Shown here: positions 6,541 to 15,192 of the stretch, one piece after another
Layout of the letters: every line of letters starts with the position of its first letter
Position numbering within the stretch: the first letter of the stretch is position 1
IMG/VR virus record: IMGVR_UViG_3300033145_002484
Coordinates: 1 to 20,102 of that record
Direction: 5' to 3' (one strand)
Length of the DNA stretch: 20,102 nt
From: a virus
The notes under the pieces: model-generated
The model's input: the letters and a program-made list of their open reading frames with translations, nothing else
Told to the model about the DNA's origin: nothing
Database searches by the model: none
Made by a program: the position numbers and the translations under genes

Positions 6541-9500
6541 TTAAGCTGCTTCGTACCAAAATTCACCACGAACATCTTTAGTTCCACTTGCTGTCCACGC
6601 ACCATCGGCTGCATCTGGAAAGGAATAAACCTGTGCAGTATTGGCTGGCATAGCAAAAGTTGCAATGCCGTTTATTCTTGCCCCATTGTCCATAGCGTAA
6701 GGGTGAATTCCATTAAATTCAACTGTTGTATTAGCTGCGGTGTAAGGAAGTGTAAAAGTAACAGTGCCTGCATTACTTACACCTGTTAATTTGAAAGCAA
6801 CAAATACTAAGTTACCGACCTTTTTATACATTATAACTTTAGTTGTAAAACTTGACCAACCAATTACAGTAGATGTTCCACTGTAATCTGTCCAAGCTGC
6901 GGTATATAAATCACCAGAAACTATAACATCACCAGCAATATCTACATTACCGTCTTTATCTACCGCAAATTTTTCTACACTATTTACTCCACAATTAATA
7001 AAATCTCCACCAAATCCAGTTTGCATATCGGCATGAAACGCAACTGCTCCTGCATTAACTGAATCTCCTGTAACCTGAATACCTTCCATTGCTTCATCAG
7101 CAGCACCAATATCAATTCTTAAAAGTTTAGATGCGCCTGATTGGGTATCTGAAATCATTAAATTAACTAATGCAGCAGAGTTTATATTATTCGCACCAGA
7201 AATCGACATTCCAGTTCCGCCAACACCTTTTTGACGAATATGTAATGCACTCCCCCAAGGTTGTGTATCAGCATCCCAATCTCCACCTTGAGCATTTTCG
7301 TTAATTAATATTATTCCAGAATTAAACCCTGCTCCTACGTTATTTTGTATAATCGCTTCCATTAAACATGTATTTGCTGCTGAATCTGTATTTTCAGTAT
7401 CTAAATTAATTAAACAAGTTTCACTATCTGCATTTCCATCTACTACTATTGTTAAACCATCTCCAGATTTTCCAGAAATACTATCCCCCCAAACTAGACC
7501 TACTTCATTATCATCAACATATTTTTTAGTTGCAGCGTCTTGGTTATCTACGGGGTCAACAACTCCTGTGATTTTATGAGTGTTCATATCTAAATTTTCT
7601 GCTTGAGCACCTAATGCTGTATCTGTTCCTTGTGTATGTTTTTTTGTAACTGCGTCTTCAATATCGGCTCCAGCCGATGTAATATCTGATAAAACATTAA
7701 CAGTGTCAGTCTTCTTAACAAAGGTCGCTTCAAATGTTGTGTCTAAATCGGTATCACTATTTTGTGTATGTTTTGCTAATGTATTTGCTACAATTTCATC
7801 CCATTTATCAGCACCAAGTAAACCAGCAACGTCTGTAGTTGCTTCTGGTAATACAATGTCATCCACACCACCATCTGAAGTAATTCCATATGTGGTAGCA
7901 TTAACTGTTCCAGCTTCTAATGTCGTAGAAACATTTGTATCCTTTGCTGTATTTAAACCAATTGCAGTTAACATTGTTTCTATTTGGTCTCTAATAGCAT
8001 TCTTTGTAGCTGCATCAGAATTAGCATCCCAACTGTCTACATTATAAGCTGTGTCATCGGTTGCTACATTACTTACATTATTTAAACTTAAATCAGTTTT
8101 TGTTTCTGCAATAGTTCTAATAGCATAAGTATCTTCTGCTGTTATTTTAATGAAGGAATCGGTAACATAACCTAAGGCAGCTAAACTATCTAATCCATTA
8201 TCGTGTGCTTGTACATCGGTTCCAATAATAAGACTTAATTCTGTCGGTGTTACGCTATGCGGATTTCCAGAACCTACCTGCGAGTGTGAATAAGCAGTTT
8301 CAAAATTAGTCTCTTGTGTTAATGTTATAATTGCATTTGTAGAACCATCAACTATTGAATCAGCATCTATACTATCACCGTTATTCCATTGTGTAGTTCC
8401 AATAGTAAAATTCTGTCCTGTAGGTAATGTCAAAGAACCACTTGCACCTAATGTTACATCATCCATCCATTGTGTTAATTCATCATGTTCTGCTTGTGTT
8501 AAATGTTGATAATCTCCACTATCTAATCCTGCAAGGTCATTATGATTAGTAACTAAATTAAAAGATTCTTCACTTATTCCAGCTCTTATATCTTGCCATG
8601 TTGTATTTGTAAAATCTGTATTATTTGAATTATAAACTATTGCGGTTAATTTTGGGGCTATAGCTAATCCAGTAGGTATTTGAGGTAAAGCTGCATCTAA
8701 AGCTTGTGCCTTATTATTAAAATACTCTGTAGGATAAATCCAACCTATTTTACCATTCATAAAAATAAAATAAGATTTAACCCATTTATTTGAGGGTAAG
8801 GCTTCTAACCCTTGTCCACCAGCTTTATCTGGATTATCATAATTAGCCATGTCAACTTCATCATCAGTATCATAATCTAATACACCTGCTGTGTGAAAAT
8901 GTCTTACTAATGCAGTATCATGCGACTTAATTTCCGATGGTGTTTTTCTTTCAATACCATCCTTATATACTACTCCAGCACTCATTATAACATCTAAATC
9001 TGCTGGAGGGTCATAAACATTAGTATCTTCACTAATAACCATTCCGCTAATTATTCTTGTTGGAAATGATTCTCTTAAAGCTCTTCGAGTATTTGCTATT
9101 GTTTCGTTCATTAATGATGTTTCTCTATAAGCATTTACAACATTGTCATAAACAGTAAATTTCGCTATTAAAACTTCATCACCAGAGGCATCATCTGTAG
9201 AAATAGTAAGTGCAGTTCCACTTACCCATTTAAGATAATTAACTTGATTATCAGATACATTTCCACTTCCTGAATCCGTAGCAACAAATAAAGTATTAGC
9301 TTCATCATAAAGTTCACCTGAAGTCCAACTAATTCCAAGACCGCCTGTTAATGATACTGTGATAGTAGAAACCACCCCTCTATTAAGTATATGATTAAAG
9401 GTATCTAAAACAGTATGTCCATTATGGTCAGGAATGCTGCTTGAATCAACTTGATTAGCTCCACTTCCCCAATCTATTAATGTTTCATCAATTCCATTAG

Positions 9501-12500
9501 CTTTTATTTGTAAATTATTTCCATCTAATCCAAAATGATTACTGTCATAATTAAATGTTATTTCTTGTGTAGATAATGTTAATGGTGCTCCCGCAACTGT
9601 AACTGCTGGATGTAATTCAGCGTATTCTGCTGCTGATAAATGTAAATAATCCCCTTCATTTAAGTTAGACAACGAATTATGCGCATAGGATGTAAGGTCC
9701 GTAATATCGATTGCGTGGGGATTCCCTACTACAATCTGACTATGTGAATAAGCCGTTTCAAAATGTGTTTCCTGGGTAGATGTAATTAAAACCAATCCCC
9801 CACCATCAGTTAAATTATCAATTCCGAAAACAGGAGTAGCACCGCTTACAACACTTTGGTCTATATAACTATGGTCAACACCACTAGAGGTTCTATGGGT
9901 AGTATTTAAACCTATTGCAGTGTCCTGGGTTCCACCGTCATGTTTCTTATCAACTGCATCTTTAACATTAGCAACTGTAACTTCATTTACTCCACCATCA
10001 TCTAATTTTTGGTCTGTGCCTTGGGTATGGTCGCTTGCATCGCTATGTTTTAGGTCTATAGCACTTTCTAAATTTACTTCGGTTATTTTAGTTGTTGCTC
10101 TTATTGAATCCCCGTTTGCACTCGGTACTGCTAATGAAACTATTTTATGGGAATTCATATCGAGATTTTCTGCTTGGGCACCCAATGCTGTGTCCGAACC
10201 TTGAGTGTGTTTCTTAGTAACAGCGTCTTCTATATCAGCACCTGCAGAGGTGATATCATGTAAAGCGTTTATATCTATAGAATTTAAAGCAGTAGTCACA
10301 TTAGTGATATCAGTAATATCGGCTGATTCTTCTATAGTATCTAACTTTATACCATCTACGGAAATATCTCTACCGTCTATTTTAAATCCTTCATCTACGG
10401 GTAAATTACTTTTTAGTGTTCCGTTATTAAATATATTAGTGGAGGATATTTCTACATAAACCTTAAAATAAAAATCATAATCATGATACGCTGCCCAATT
10501 TTCTGCACCTTTATCAGCATAAACATAAGCACCATCAGCGTAGGCATCTGTATCATTGTCATTATCAATCATATATTTATCAGAATCTATGGTGCGAAGT
10601 ACAACAGCATATAAAGTGCCACTTACAACAGCAGTGGGTGCAGCGAATTCAATAACTTTATTAGTCCATGTTTGATTACTTGTAATCTCAGAAGCTTGCA
10701 TTGTATATGTTGCTAAAACGCTTGCCGTAGGTAATCCGGCACTTGTTTCTCTAATTTCAATAATCAGAGGGTCTGTAGAATTATCTTTATATAAACGTAA
10801 TTCAATTTTTGTTAAATCACCGGTTTGTCCAGCCATGAAAGTTTGTCCAGCATCATAACTATTATTAGTATAAACGCTATAATTACCATTAGTAATCTCT
10901 TGCTGCTGGTCTAATAATTCCCCCTCTCCTTTTAATATTGTATCAGTATCTCGTGTATGTAATTCTGCAAACTCGGCAGCTGTTAGATGCATGTAATCAC
11001 CGACATTTAAATCGGATAAATCATTGTGAGTAAAATCAGATGATACTTGGTCATCAGAACCACTTGCATGTCTTTTTGTAACAGCATCTTCAATGTCAGC
11101 ACCCGGTGAGGTGATGTCAGAGAGTACACTTATTATATCTAGTTTTTTAACAAAGGTTGCTTCAAAGGTTGCATCTAAATCTGTGTCTGAATTTTGAGCA
11201 TGTTTTTTTGTTACTGCATCAGATACATTAGTCGAGGTTAATAAAGAATCTTTGATTAATTTACCTGTTATACCATCAAAGGCTACTAGATTACTATCTA
11301 CAGCGGAAGCACAGCCTATTACAGCACCGTCTAAATTCGTTTGTATAATATTCCAATAAGCTCCTACGGTAGCTTGGTCACCCGATGCCGTACTATCAGT
11401 ATTACACAGTACTAAATCACCTACTTCAACATTTATTCCAGAAGCTCCACCAATCTTTCCAGCCACACTAATTCTGTATGTATGACCTGCATCTGCAGCA
11501 GGGTAATTAGGATTACCACTTGCATCGATGACTCCTTTATAAACCATAGCATCTTGTGCTGCTATTAAGGCATCAATATAAGTTTTTGCTGCTTTTTGTG
11601 AAGGAACTTTTACATCGGAATCTGCTGCTAAAGTAACATCTGTATCTAAATAAGTTAATGGCATTTGCTGAACATTATCTACATTATTTAAACTTAAATC
11701 TGACTTTGTTTCAGCTATTGTTCTGACTCCGTAAACATTTTCTGCCGTCATTTTAATAAATGAATCGGTTACATAAGTTAATCCTGCGATACTTGATAAC
11801 GCTTCATCATAGGCTTGTACATCTGTGCCAATAACTAAAGATAATTCAGTAGGAGTCACACTGTGGGGGTTTCCTGATGTCAGACCCCTATGCGTTGTGT
11901 TTAAACCAATTGCAGTATCTTGTGTACCACCGTCGTGTTTTTTAGAAACAGCATCTTCAATATCAGCTCCTGCTGAGGTAATATCCGACAATACATTTAC
12001 AGTATCTACTTTTTTGACAAAAGTTGCTTCGAAAGTTGCATCTAAATCTGTATCGGTATTTTGGGTATGGTCTAAAGCATTAGAGTGTTTTAATGAAATT
12101 GCAGAAGCTATATCAACATCACTTTTTACTTCAGTTAATGTTAAGTCTGATTTAGAATCCCATGTTGATTTTTCTGAATCGGTAACTAATCTATGTGTAG
12201 AATCATCACTTAATTCAGATAATGCTGTTGGAATAGTAGGTTTATTTAATATTTTACTATCACCAGATACCGCATCCCAATCACTTTGTACGTTTACTTC
12301 TGCACCTGCTTCTATTGCATCTAGTTTCGATTTATCTCCTGTGGCAAAATTAGCTGCTTCCGAGGCTAAAAATATTGGGTCTGTCTCAACTGTAAGATAT
12401 CCCGCTAAGGCGTGGTCCCCCCAACCGTAAGCCGTGTCCCAATTAGTTGAATTCGCTATTAAAGCGTTTACTTCCGTTTGCGTATACTTATCAAGGTCAG

Positions 12501-13095
12501 TAATTTGGGCTTCTGTATGAGTATGAACCACTGCTGCCTTCGCATCCAGCGCCAATTGTAAATCTATTTGGTTAGAAAGTGTTCCCGTGATAGCTCCCCA
12601 TGTTCCTGCTCCACCACTCTCATCTTTGCATTCCCACTTACTAGTAGCAGAATTATATTTTAAAATTTTATCATTAGCAATTAAAGTAACATCTACATCA
12701 GATAGTTCTGCTATAGAGCCTTTCCCAATTGCAGCGATTAAAGCATCTACTTCTACTTGTGTATATTTATCTAAATCTGTGATATTTGATTCGGTGTGTG
12801 TGTGTATTAAAGCTGCTTTTACATCTAAAGCATTTTGTAAATCAGTTTGGTCGTCTAGGGTTCCTGTAATACTTCCCCAAATAGCACTTGTTGGATATTC
12901 GGCTACTTCCCATTTCTTAGTACTTAGATTATATTGTAATAAGTTACCATCAACTAACCCTGTCAAATCAACATCTGTTAAATCTGACATTGCAGTTGAG
13001 CCATCTGCTGAAATTGCTACGGCTATTATTTCCTCGGTAGTTTGAACCTGTATTCCTTCTTCTTCTACTATTTCTACATTAATATCATCTGACAT
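6541..13095 (-). CDS. Giant repetitive tail fibre / receptor-binding protein
   Basis: This 2184-residue protein is about a third of the window. It is built of phage tail-fibre repeats rich in Asp, Thr, Ser and Ala, with short signatures such as HTHTEAQITDLDKYTQTEV, LSDITSAGADIEDAV, VPSQKAAKTYIDA and DAATKKYVDDN, typical of trimeric fibres. A non-repeat insert around residues 715-880 (AGQTFMAGQTGDLTKIELRL onward) looks like a carbohydrate-binding beta-sandwich. Another around 1180-1500 contains TRRALRESFPTRIISGMVI and is of unknown type. The last 130 residues (from about DIAGDVIVSGDLYTAAW) form a distinct beta-rich tip, probably the receptor-binding head. The ATG overlaps the BppU-like stop as TAATG, with AAGGAG upstream. 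There is no frameshift over 6.5 kb. No chaperone or lectin-like accessory gene is evident immediately downstream. Confidence 0.9.
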   Translation of the reverse strand: MSDDINVEIVEEEGIQVQTTEEIIAVAISADGSTAMSDLTDVDLTGLVDGNLLQYNLSTKKWEVAEYPTSAIWGSITGTLDDQTDLQNALDVKAALIHTHTESNITDLDKYTQVEVDALIAAIGKGSIAELSDVDVTLIANDKILKYNSATSKWECKDESGGAGTWGAITGTLSNQIDLQLALDAKAAVVHTHTEAQITDLDKYTQTEVNALIANSTNWDTAYGWGDHALAGYLTVETDPIFLASEAANFATGDKSKLDAIEAGAEVNVQSDWDAVSGDSKILNKPTIPTALSELSDDSTHRLVTDSEKSTWDSKSDLTLTEVKSDVDIASAISLKHSNALDHTQNTDTDLDATFEATFVKKVDTVNVLSDITSAGADIEDAVSKKHDGGTQDTAIGLNTTHRGLTSGNPHSVTPTELSLVIGTDVQAYDEALSSIAGLTYVTDSFIKMTAENVYGVRTIAETKSDLSLNNVDNVQQMPLTYLDTDVTLAADSDVKVPSQKAAKTYIDALIAAQDAMVYKGVIDASGNPNYPAADAGHTYRISVAGKIGGASGINVEVGDLVLCNTDSTASGDQATVGAYWNIIQTNLDGAVIGCASAVDSNLVAFDGITGKLIKDSLLTSTNVSDAVTKKHAQNSDTDLDATFEATFVKKLDIISVLSDITSPGADIEDAVTKRHASGSDDQVSSDFTHNDLSDLNVGDYMHLTAAEFAELHTRDTDTILKGEGELLDQQQEITNGNYSVYTNNSYDAGQTFMAGQTGDLTKIELRLYKDNSTDPLIIEIRETSAGLPTASVLATYTMQASEITSNQTWTNKVIEFAAPTAVVSGTLYAVVLRTIDSDKYMIDNDNDTDAYADGAYVYADKGAENWAAYHDYDFYFKVYVEISSTNIFNNGTLKSNLPVDEGFKIDGRDISVDGIKLDTIEESADITDITNVTTALNSIDINALHDITSAGADIEDAVTKKHTQGSDTALGAQAENLDMNSHKIVSLAVPSANGDSIRATTKITEVNLESAIDLKHSDASDHTQGTDQKLDDGGVNEVTVANVKDAVDKKHDGGTQDTAIGLNTTHRTSSGVDHSYIDQSVVSGATPVFGIDNLTDGGGLVLITSTQETHFETAYSHSQIVVGNPHAIDITDLTSYAHNSLSNLNEGDYLHLSAAEYAELHPAVTVAGAPLTLSTQEITFNYDSNHFGLDGNNLQIKANGIDETLIDWGSGANQVDSSSIPDHNGHTVLDTFNHILNRGVVSTITVSLTGGLGISWTSGELYDEANTLFVATDSGSGNVSDNQVNYLKWVSGTALTISTDDASGDEVLIAKFTVYDNVVNAYRETSLMNETIANTRRALRESFPTRIISGMVISEDTNVYDPPADLDVIMSAGVVYKDGIERKTPSEIKSHDTALVRHFHTAGVLDYDTDDEVDMANYDNPDKAGGQGLEALPSNKWVKSYFIFMNGKIGWIYPTEYFNNKAQALDAALPQIPTGLAIAPKLTAIVYNSNNTDFTNTTWQDIRAGISEESFNLVTNHNDLAGLDSGDYQHLTQAEHDELTQWMDDVTLGASGSLTLPTGQNFTIGTTQWNNGDSIDADSIVDGSTNAIITLTQETNFETAYSHSQVGSGNPHSVTPTELSLIIGTDVQAHDNGLDSLAALGYVTDSFIKITAEDTYAIRTIAETKTDLSLNNVSNVATDDTAYNVDSWDANSDAATKNAIRDQIETMLTAIGLNTAKDTNVSTTLEAGTVNATTYGITSDGGVDDIVLPEATTDVAGLLGADKWDEIVANTLAKHTQNSDTDLDTTFEATFVKKTDTVNVLSDITSAGADIEDAVTKKHTQGTDTALGAQAENLDMNTHKITGVVDPVDNQDAATKKYVDDNEVGLVWGDSISGKSGDGLTIVVDGNADSETCLINLDTENTDSAANTCLMEAIIQNNVGAGFNSGIILINENAQGGDWDADTQPWGSALHIRQKGVGGTGMSISGANNINSAALVNLMISDTQSGASKLLRIDIGAADEAMEGIQVTGDSVNAGAVAFHADMQTGFGGDFINCGVNSVEKFAVDKDGNVDIAGDVIVSGDLYTAAWTDYSGTSTVIGWSSFTTKVIMYKKVGNLVFVAFKLTGVSNAGTVTFTLPYTAANTTVEFNGIHPYAMDNGARINGIATFAMPANTAQVYSFPDAADGAWTASGTKDVRGEFWYEAA
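8061..8270 (-). repeat. Fibre long repeat, copy 2
   Basis: About 70 residues running from GNPHSVTPTELSLIIGTDV through YVTDSFIKITAE to RTIAETKTDLSLNNVSNV. It is the near-identical partner of the copy at about 11675-11877, more than 3.5 kb away in the same gene. Boundaries are approximate. Confidence 0.75.
11675..11877 (-). repeat. Fibre long repeat, copy 1
   Basis: GNPHSVTPTELSLVIGTDV through YVTDSFIKMTAE to RTIAETKSDLSLNNVDNV, matching the copy at about 8061-8270. Shorter dispersed motifs (SDITSxGADIEDAV) recur near 7640-7690, 10210-10262, 11075-11125 and 11945-11990. Confidence 0.75.
12457..12981 (-). repeat. Tandem ~84-residue duplication at fibre N-terminus
   Basis: Two consecutive units (about residues 39-120 and 131-213) share the same order of motifs. 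Each has an L(T/S)DVD start, a K(Y/W) strand ending in KWE, WG(S/A)ITGTL, DLQxALDxKAA, HTHTE, ITDLDKYTQ and EV(D/N)ALIA. The protein match is high while the DNA has diverged (third positions differ), so the duplication is not recent. Confidence 0.8.
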
Positions 13096-13436
13096 TAACT
13101 TACACTCCTTGTTGCATCATATTTAACAACAACAAAACCACTTGTTACGGTGCGTATACTGCCACCTACTTTTTTAGCCTGTATACCATAAAAATATTTA
13201 CCTAGTAACTCATCGGTCACTTCATGTGATAATGTAACCCTCGCTTTTCCAGCATCAGGGTCTGTTAACACAGCTGTTTCTTGTACTGCTGCTTCGGCAT
13301 CGGTATCGTGCGGACTTGATTTAAAAGTCATTAATATTAGCCAGCCTGGAATAGGTATTGGGTTGCCTTCACTATCAGTAAAGGTTAAATTATATACTTT
13401 AGTATCGCCTCGATAAAAATCATTCAAGTTAGCCAT
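13095..13436 (-). CDS. BppU-like baseplate/tail protein
   Basis: This 113-residue protein has the form of the small beta-sandwich N-terminal domain of phage upper-baseplate (BppU-type) proteins. It opens with a short FYRGDTKVYNLTFTDSEGNP strand pair and a WLILMTFKSS strand. DPDAGKARVTLSHEVTD follows, then the closing YFYGIQAKK and TVTSGFVVVK strands. Such proteins act as adaptors that attach fibres to the baseplate. Its stop overlaps the ATG of the giant fibre (TAATG) and its start lies 2 nt after the holin stop, so holin, adaptor and fibre are likely one translational unit. The family call comes from overall pattern; the sequence is short and the assignment moderate. Confidence 0.65.
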   Translation of the reverse strand: MANLNDFYRGDTKVYNLTFTDSEGNPIPIPGWLILMTFKSSPHDTDAEAAVQETAVLTDPDAGKARVTLSHEVTDELLGKYFYGIQAKKVGGSIRTVTSGFVVVKYDATRSVS

Positions 13437-13438
13437 AA

Positions 13439-13768
13439 TTATTTTTTCCCTTTTAGTCTCTTAAATGTATTCAGCGTAGCTTCGATTACCTTTTGTATAT
13501 CTTCTGGTTCAATCTTGCAACCCCATACATCTAATTTATCCTCTACATACTTATATACTAAAGAATATTTATTAGTATTGACATCATTAAAATGTTCTTG
13601 TTCCACCCAAGATACTGCTACACCTACTACTCTTGCTAATAATTCTTGTTCAATTTCAATATTTTTTTTATTGAATAATCTATTTAATTTAATAGTAAGG
13701 GAGATAACACTTACACATAATATTAGCAATAAAATTTTTATAAGAATTGGGATTAAAATAGTTTCCAT
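13439..13768 (-). CDS. Holin, LLH family (superfamily 6 type)
   Basis: This 109-residue protein has an N-terminal membrane segment (ILIPILIKILLLILCVSVIS, about 4-23). A helical cytoplasmic part with the LLH-holin pattern follows: AVSWVEQEHF, a lysine-rich YSLVYKYVEDKLDVWG helix, and a C-terminal IEPEDIQKVIEATLNTFKRL helix. This family is typical of phages and prophages of Bacillota and forms the membrane lesion that starts lysis. The ATG is preceded by TGGAGTTTATAAT. No endolysin gene is in the window, so its partner must lie elsewhere. Placement beside baseplate and fibre genes is common in Gram-positive phages. Confidence 0.75.
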   Translation of the reverse strand: METILIPILIKILLLILCVSVISLTIKLNRLFNKKNIEIEQELLARVVGVAVSWVEQEHFNDVNTNKYSLVYKYVEDKLDVWGCKIEPEDIQKVIEATLNTFKRLKGKK

Positions 13769-13845
13769 ATTATAAACTCCAAGTTATACTAAACTAATAA
13801 TAAAGAAACATTAAATGGGGGTGTGTTTTATAACTAAGATTAATA

Positions 13846-14067
13846 TTACAGGTGGGTTTCTGATAAATTCTTCCACTTTTTCTTTTCACGACATCTCCAA
13901 CATACCCAATGTTTAATTACTTCTTCGGTATATGTCTTTTCCCAGTCGTAATTTACGCGTATAGACGATAACTCCTTACAGGTATTACATTTCAGTTTTA
14001 TTGTATTACTATAAGCCTCCTTTGGATATCTAACATACTTGGCTTCTTTCTTTTTTCTTTTTTTCAT
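13846..14067 (-). CDS. Small basic zinc-knuckle protein
   Basis: This 73-residue protein starts with a very basic stretch (MKKRKKKEAK) and has two CxxC pairs (CNTC at about 27-30 and CWRC at about 56-59), the spacing of a zinc ribbon. It has no recognised family. The start has AAGGATG upstream. A 77-base gap follows before the holin; it shows no hairpin or ORF that I can support. A nucleic-acid-binding role is plausible from charge and zinc pairs but not shown. Confidence 0.6.
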   Translation of the reverse strand: MKKRKKKEAKYVRYPKEAYSNTIKLKCNTCKELSSIRVNYDWEKTYTEEVIKHWVCWRCREKKKWKNLSETHL

Positions 14068-14080
14068 ACCATTAACATCC

Positions 14081-14317
14081 TTATAGTTCTTTCCTTAACT
14101 CAACATTCTTCATTATCTCTTGGGATAATTGTTCTTTAGCCTTGGCGGCTTCGGCTTGCAAATCTCTTGTTACTTCACATTCCCCCATACACATTTCCAA
14201 CCCCTCACATTTATCTTTAAATTTATTTCTATCTGTAAGCAATACCGCAGAGGTTGCTTCTAATATTTCAATTTTAGCTGTAAGGTCGGCTTCTCGGCTT
14301 AACATCGCTGTTATCAT
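14081..14317 (-). CDS. Coiled-coil protein, probable 3' part of a longer gene
   Basis: The ATG-initiated frame gives 78 residues, nearly all helical heptad-like (READLTAKIEILEA, later LQAEAAKAKEQLSQEIMK), with three Cys in a CEGLEMCMGEC segment. The ATG at 14317 has no good ribosome binding site. The same frame is open and protein-like for 20 or more codons upstream (FKDNFKDGVSQVAELAYADK). A well-placed start (GGGAGTGAT-ATG at 14411) lies in another frame, and removing one T from the four-T run at 14375-14378 joins the two into a 109-residue protein. The gene carries one copy of a 25-bp repeat also found in the HicB-like gene. Function is unknown. Confidence 0.6.
   Translation of the reverse strand: MITAMLSREADLTAKIEILEATSAVLLTDRNKFKDKCEGLEMCMGECEVTRDLQAEAAKAKEQLSQEIMKNVELRKEL
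14273..14297 (-). repeat. 25-bp direct repeat, copy 1
   Basis: Exact match to 14663-14687 in the same orientation. It starts TTTAGCTGTAAGGTCGG on the plus strand and encodes READLTAK in the coiled-coil gene. Confidence 0.9.
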
Positions 14318-14372
14318 TTTATCTGCGTAAGCTAATTCCGCAACCTGGCTAACCCCGTCCTTAAAATTATCT

Positions 14373-14411
14373 TTAAAATCTATAAATTCTTATCTTCTCC
14401 CTTGTATCCAT
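14373..14411 (-). CDS. Short 5' frame (12 codons), probable start of the coiled-coil gene
   Basis: ATG at 14411-14409 follows GGCGGGAGTGAT, a strong ribosome binding site. It encodes MDTREKIRIYRF and stops at TTT-TAA. The +1 frame beginning in the same T run continues as KDNFKDGVSQVAELAYADK into the coiled-coil gene. This is either the intact start of a gene broken by one extra T or a possible +1 recoding site. Confidence 0.4.
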   Translation of the reverse strand: MDTREKIRIYRF

Positions 14412-14453
14412 ATCACTCCCGCCTTAGTTTTATTTTACTTCTTTAAATTATAT

Positions 14454-14591
14454 TCAATTAATATAGACAAAAAACTCTTTTTCATCAACATCAACTATTA
14501 ATTTAGCATTTTCCCTAGATGTGCCATAATATATTTCCTTATCCTTGTTGTAAATCTGCTCTAATTTCCAGATTAAATCTTTTATATTCAT
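14454..14591 (-). CDS. 45-residue small phage protein
   Basis: The ATG at 14591 is preceded by GGAGGATAAAA, one of the best ribosome binding sites in this region. The protein begins MNIKDLIWKLEQIYNKDKE, continues with IYYG, and ends in an acidic DVDEKEFFVYIN strand. The helix-then-strand layout resembles small phage proteins of the MTVKELIEKL type, but I cannot assign a function. Its start lies 2 nt after the stop of the alternate frame of the HicB-like gene (14594-14596). This supports that alternate frame being the true end of that gene. Confidence 0.65.
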   Translation of the reverse strand: MNIKDLIWKLEQIYNKDKEIYYGTSRENAKLIVDVDEKEFFVYIN

Positions 14592-14662
14592 TTTTATCCT
14601 CCGACCCCTGCTCCAGCTTTATCTTGTCCTAAATTTATACATTGTTTCTCCAACTCCTCACA

Positions 14663-14687
14663 TTTAGCTGTAAGGTCGGCTTCTCGG
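14663..14687 (-). repeat. 25-bp direct repeat, copy 2
   Basis: Exact match to 14273-14297. It overlaps the stop of the HicB-like frame. In the alternate frame it encodes the same READLTAK segment as copy 1, showing which frame is ancestral. Confidence 0.9.
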
Positions 14688-14888
14688 TTCTCGGTCTTGA
14701 TAAAATTTACTATCCCACATATACTGTTCTAAGACCATAACTAATGCAGTTCCTAATTCAATGAGGGCAGATTGGCTTGTATCGCCAAACCCTGAAAAAT
14801 GTTTAATTTTAGCAATGTAACCCTTATCTTCTTCACTAAAAAATACAGTTATCTTTTCATCAAAAAACTTCTTCTCCCTCTTATCCAT
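14664..14888 (-). CDS. HicB-like small protein, C-terminus probably frameshifted
   Basis: Residues 10-55 (EKITVFFSEEDKGYIAKIKH, then GFGDTSQSALIELGTAL) follow the pattern of the HicB partial RNase-H fold: a strand, a Glu/Asp turn, GYIAxI, a GDT turn and a helix. The ATG at 14888 (5 nt after AGGTGAG) is preferred over an in-frame GTG at 14897. The visible end, YQDREPRSRPYS, is unlike the family. Skipping one T in the run at 14702-14705 gives KFIKTENREADLTAKCEELE and a 97-residue protein stopping at 14594, just before the next start. No HicA toxin lies beside it, so it is more likely a lone HicB-like fold than a complete toxin-antitoxin pair. Confidence 0.6.
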   Translation of the reverse strand: MDKREKKFFDEKITVFFSEEDKGYIAKIKHFSGFGDTSQSALIELGTALVMVLEQYMWDSKFYQDREPRSRPYS

Positions 14889-14917
14889 TTCACTCACCTG
14901 CTTTCTTTATTTATTTG

Positions 14918-15181
14918 TCATAGTTCTTCTTTACTTAGTTTGTTTTTATGGTATTCCTCGCAAGAATGAAAATCACAATCACTGTGTGGACAGTGACAAG
15001 CATTGCAACTTTCGGCTGTTCTTGGGATAAATTCACCCTTGTAAAATGGGTTGTCTTTATTATAATAAGGGTTCATTGACATTGAGGCTAAAATTTGTCT
15101 TGAAGCCCAATTATTTGCAAGATGCCATTTTTCATTTAAGGGTATTCCGCAACTACAAAATTCTCTTTTCCTCTTCTTCAT
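14918..15181 (-). CDS. Cys/His-rich small protein
   Basis: This 87-residue protein has CSCG near the N-terminus and a dense cluster at about 59-75 (CNACHCPHSDCDFHSCEEYH), enough ligands for one or two zinc ions. It starts with MKKRKREF, a basic end like that of the 73-residue knuckle protein. The ribosome binding site is GAGGGA 6 nt upstream. It lies in a run of similarly sized Cys-rich genes. No family is recognised. Confidence 0.65.
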   Translation of the reverse strand: MKKRKREFCSCGIPLNEKWHLANNWASRQILASMSMNPYYNKDNPFYKGEFIPRTAESCNACHCPHSDCDFHSCEEYHKNKLSKEEL

Positions 15182-15192
15182 TTTATTCCCTC

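Noticed and set aside
11825-12430. 201-residue plus-strand frame (and others at 7703, 9920, 10205 and 12587)
   Set aside because: Shadows of the repetitive fibre gene. They repeat where the fibre repeats and lack start signals.
6541-13095. CRISPR-like repetition
   Set aside because: The repeats are coding, imperfect and irregularly spaced, and vary at third codon positions. This is fibre-protein repetition.
14454-14888. HicAB toxin-antitoxin pair
   Set aside because: The HicB-like fold is present, but neither neighbour has the small basic HicA fold with its GSH motif. The 45-residue neighbour is acidic and unrelated.
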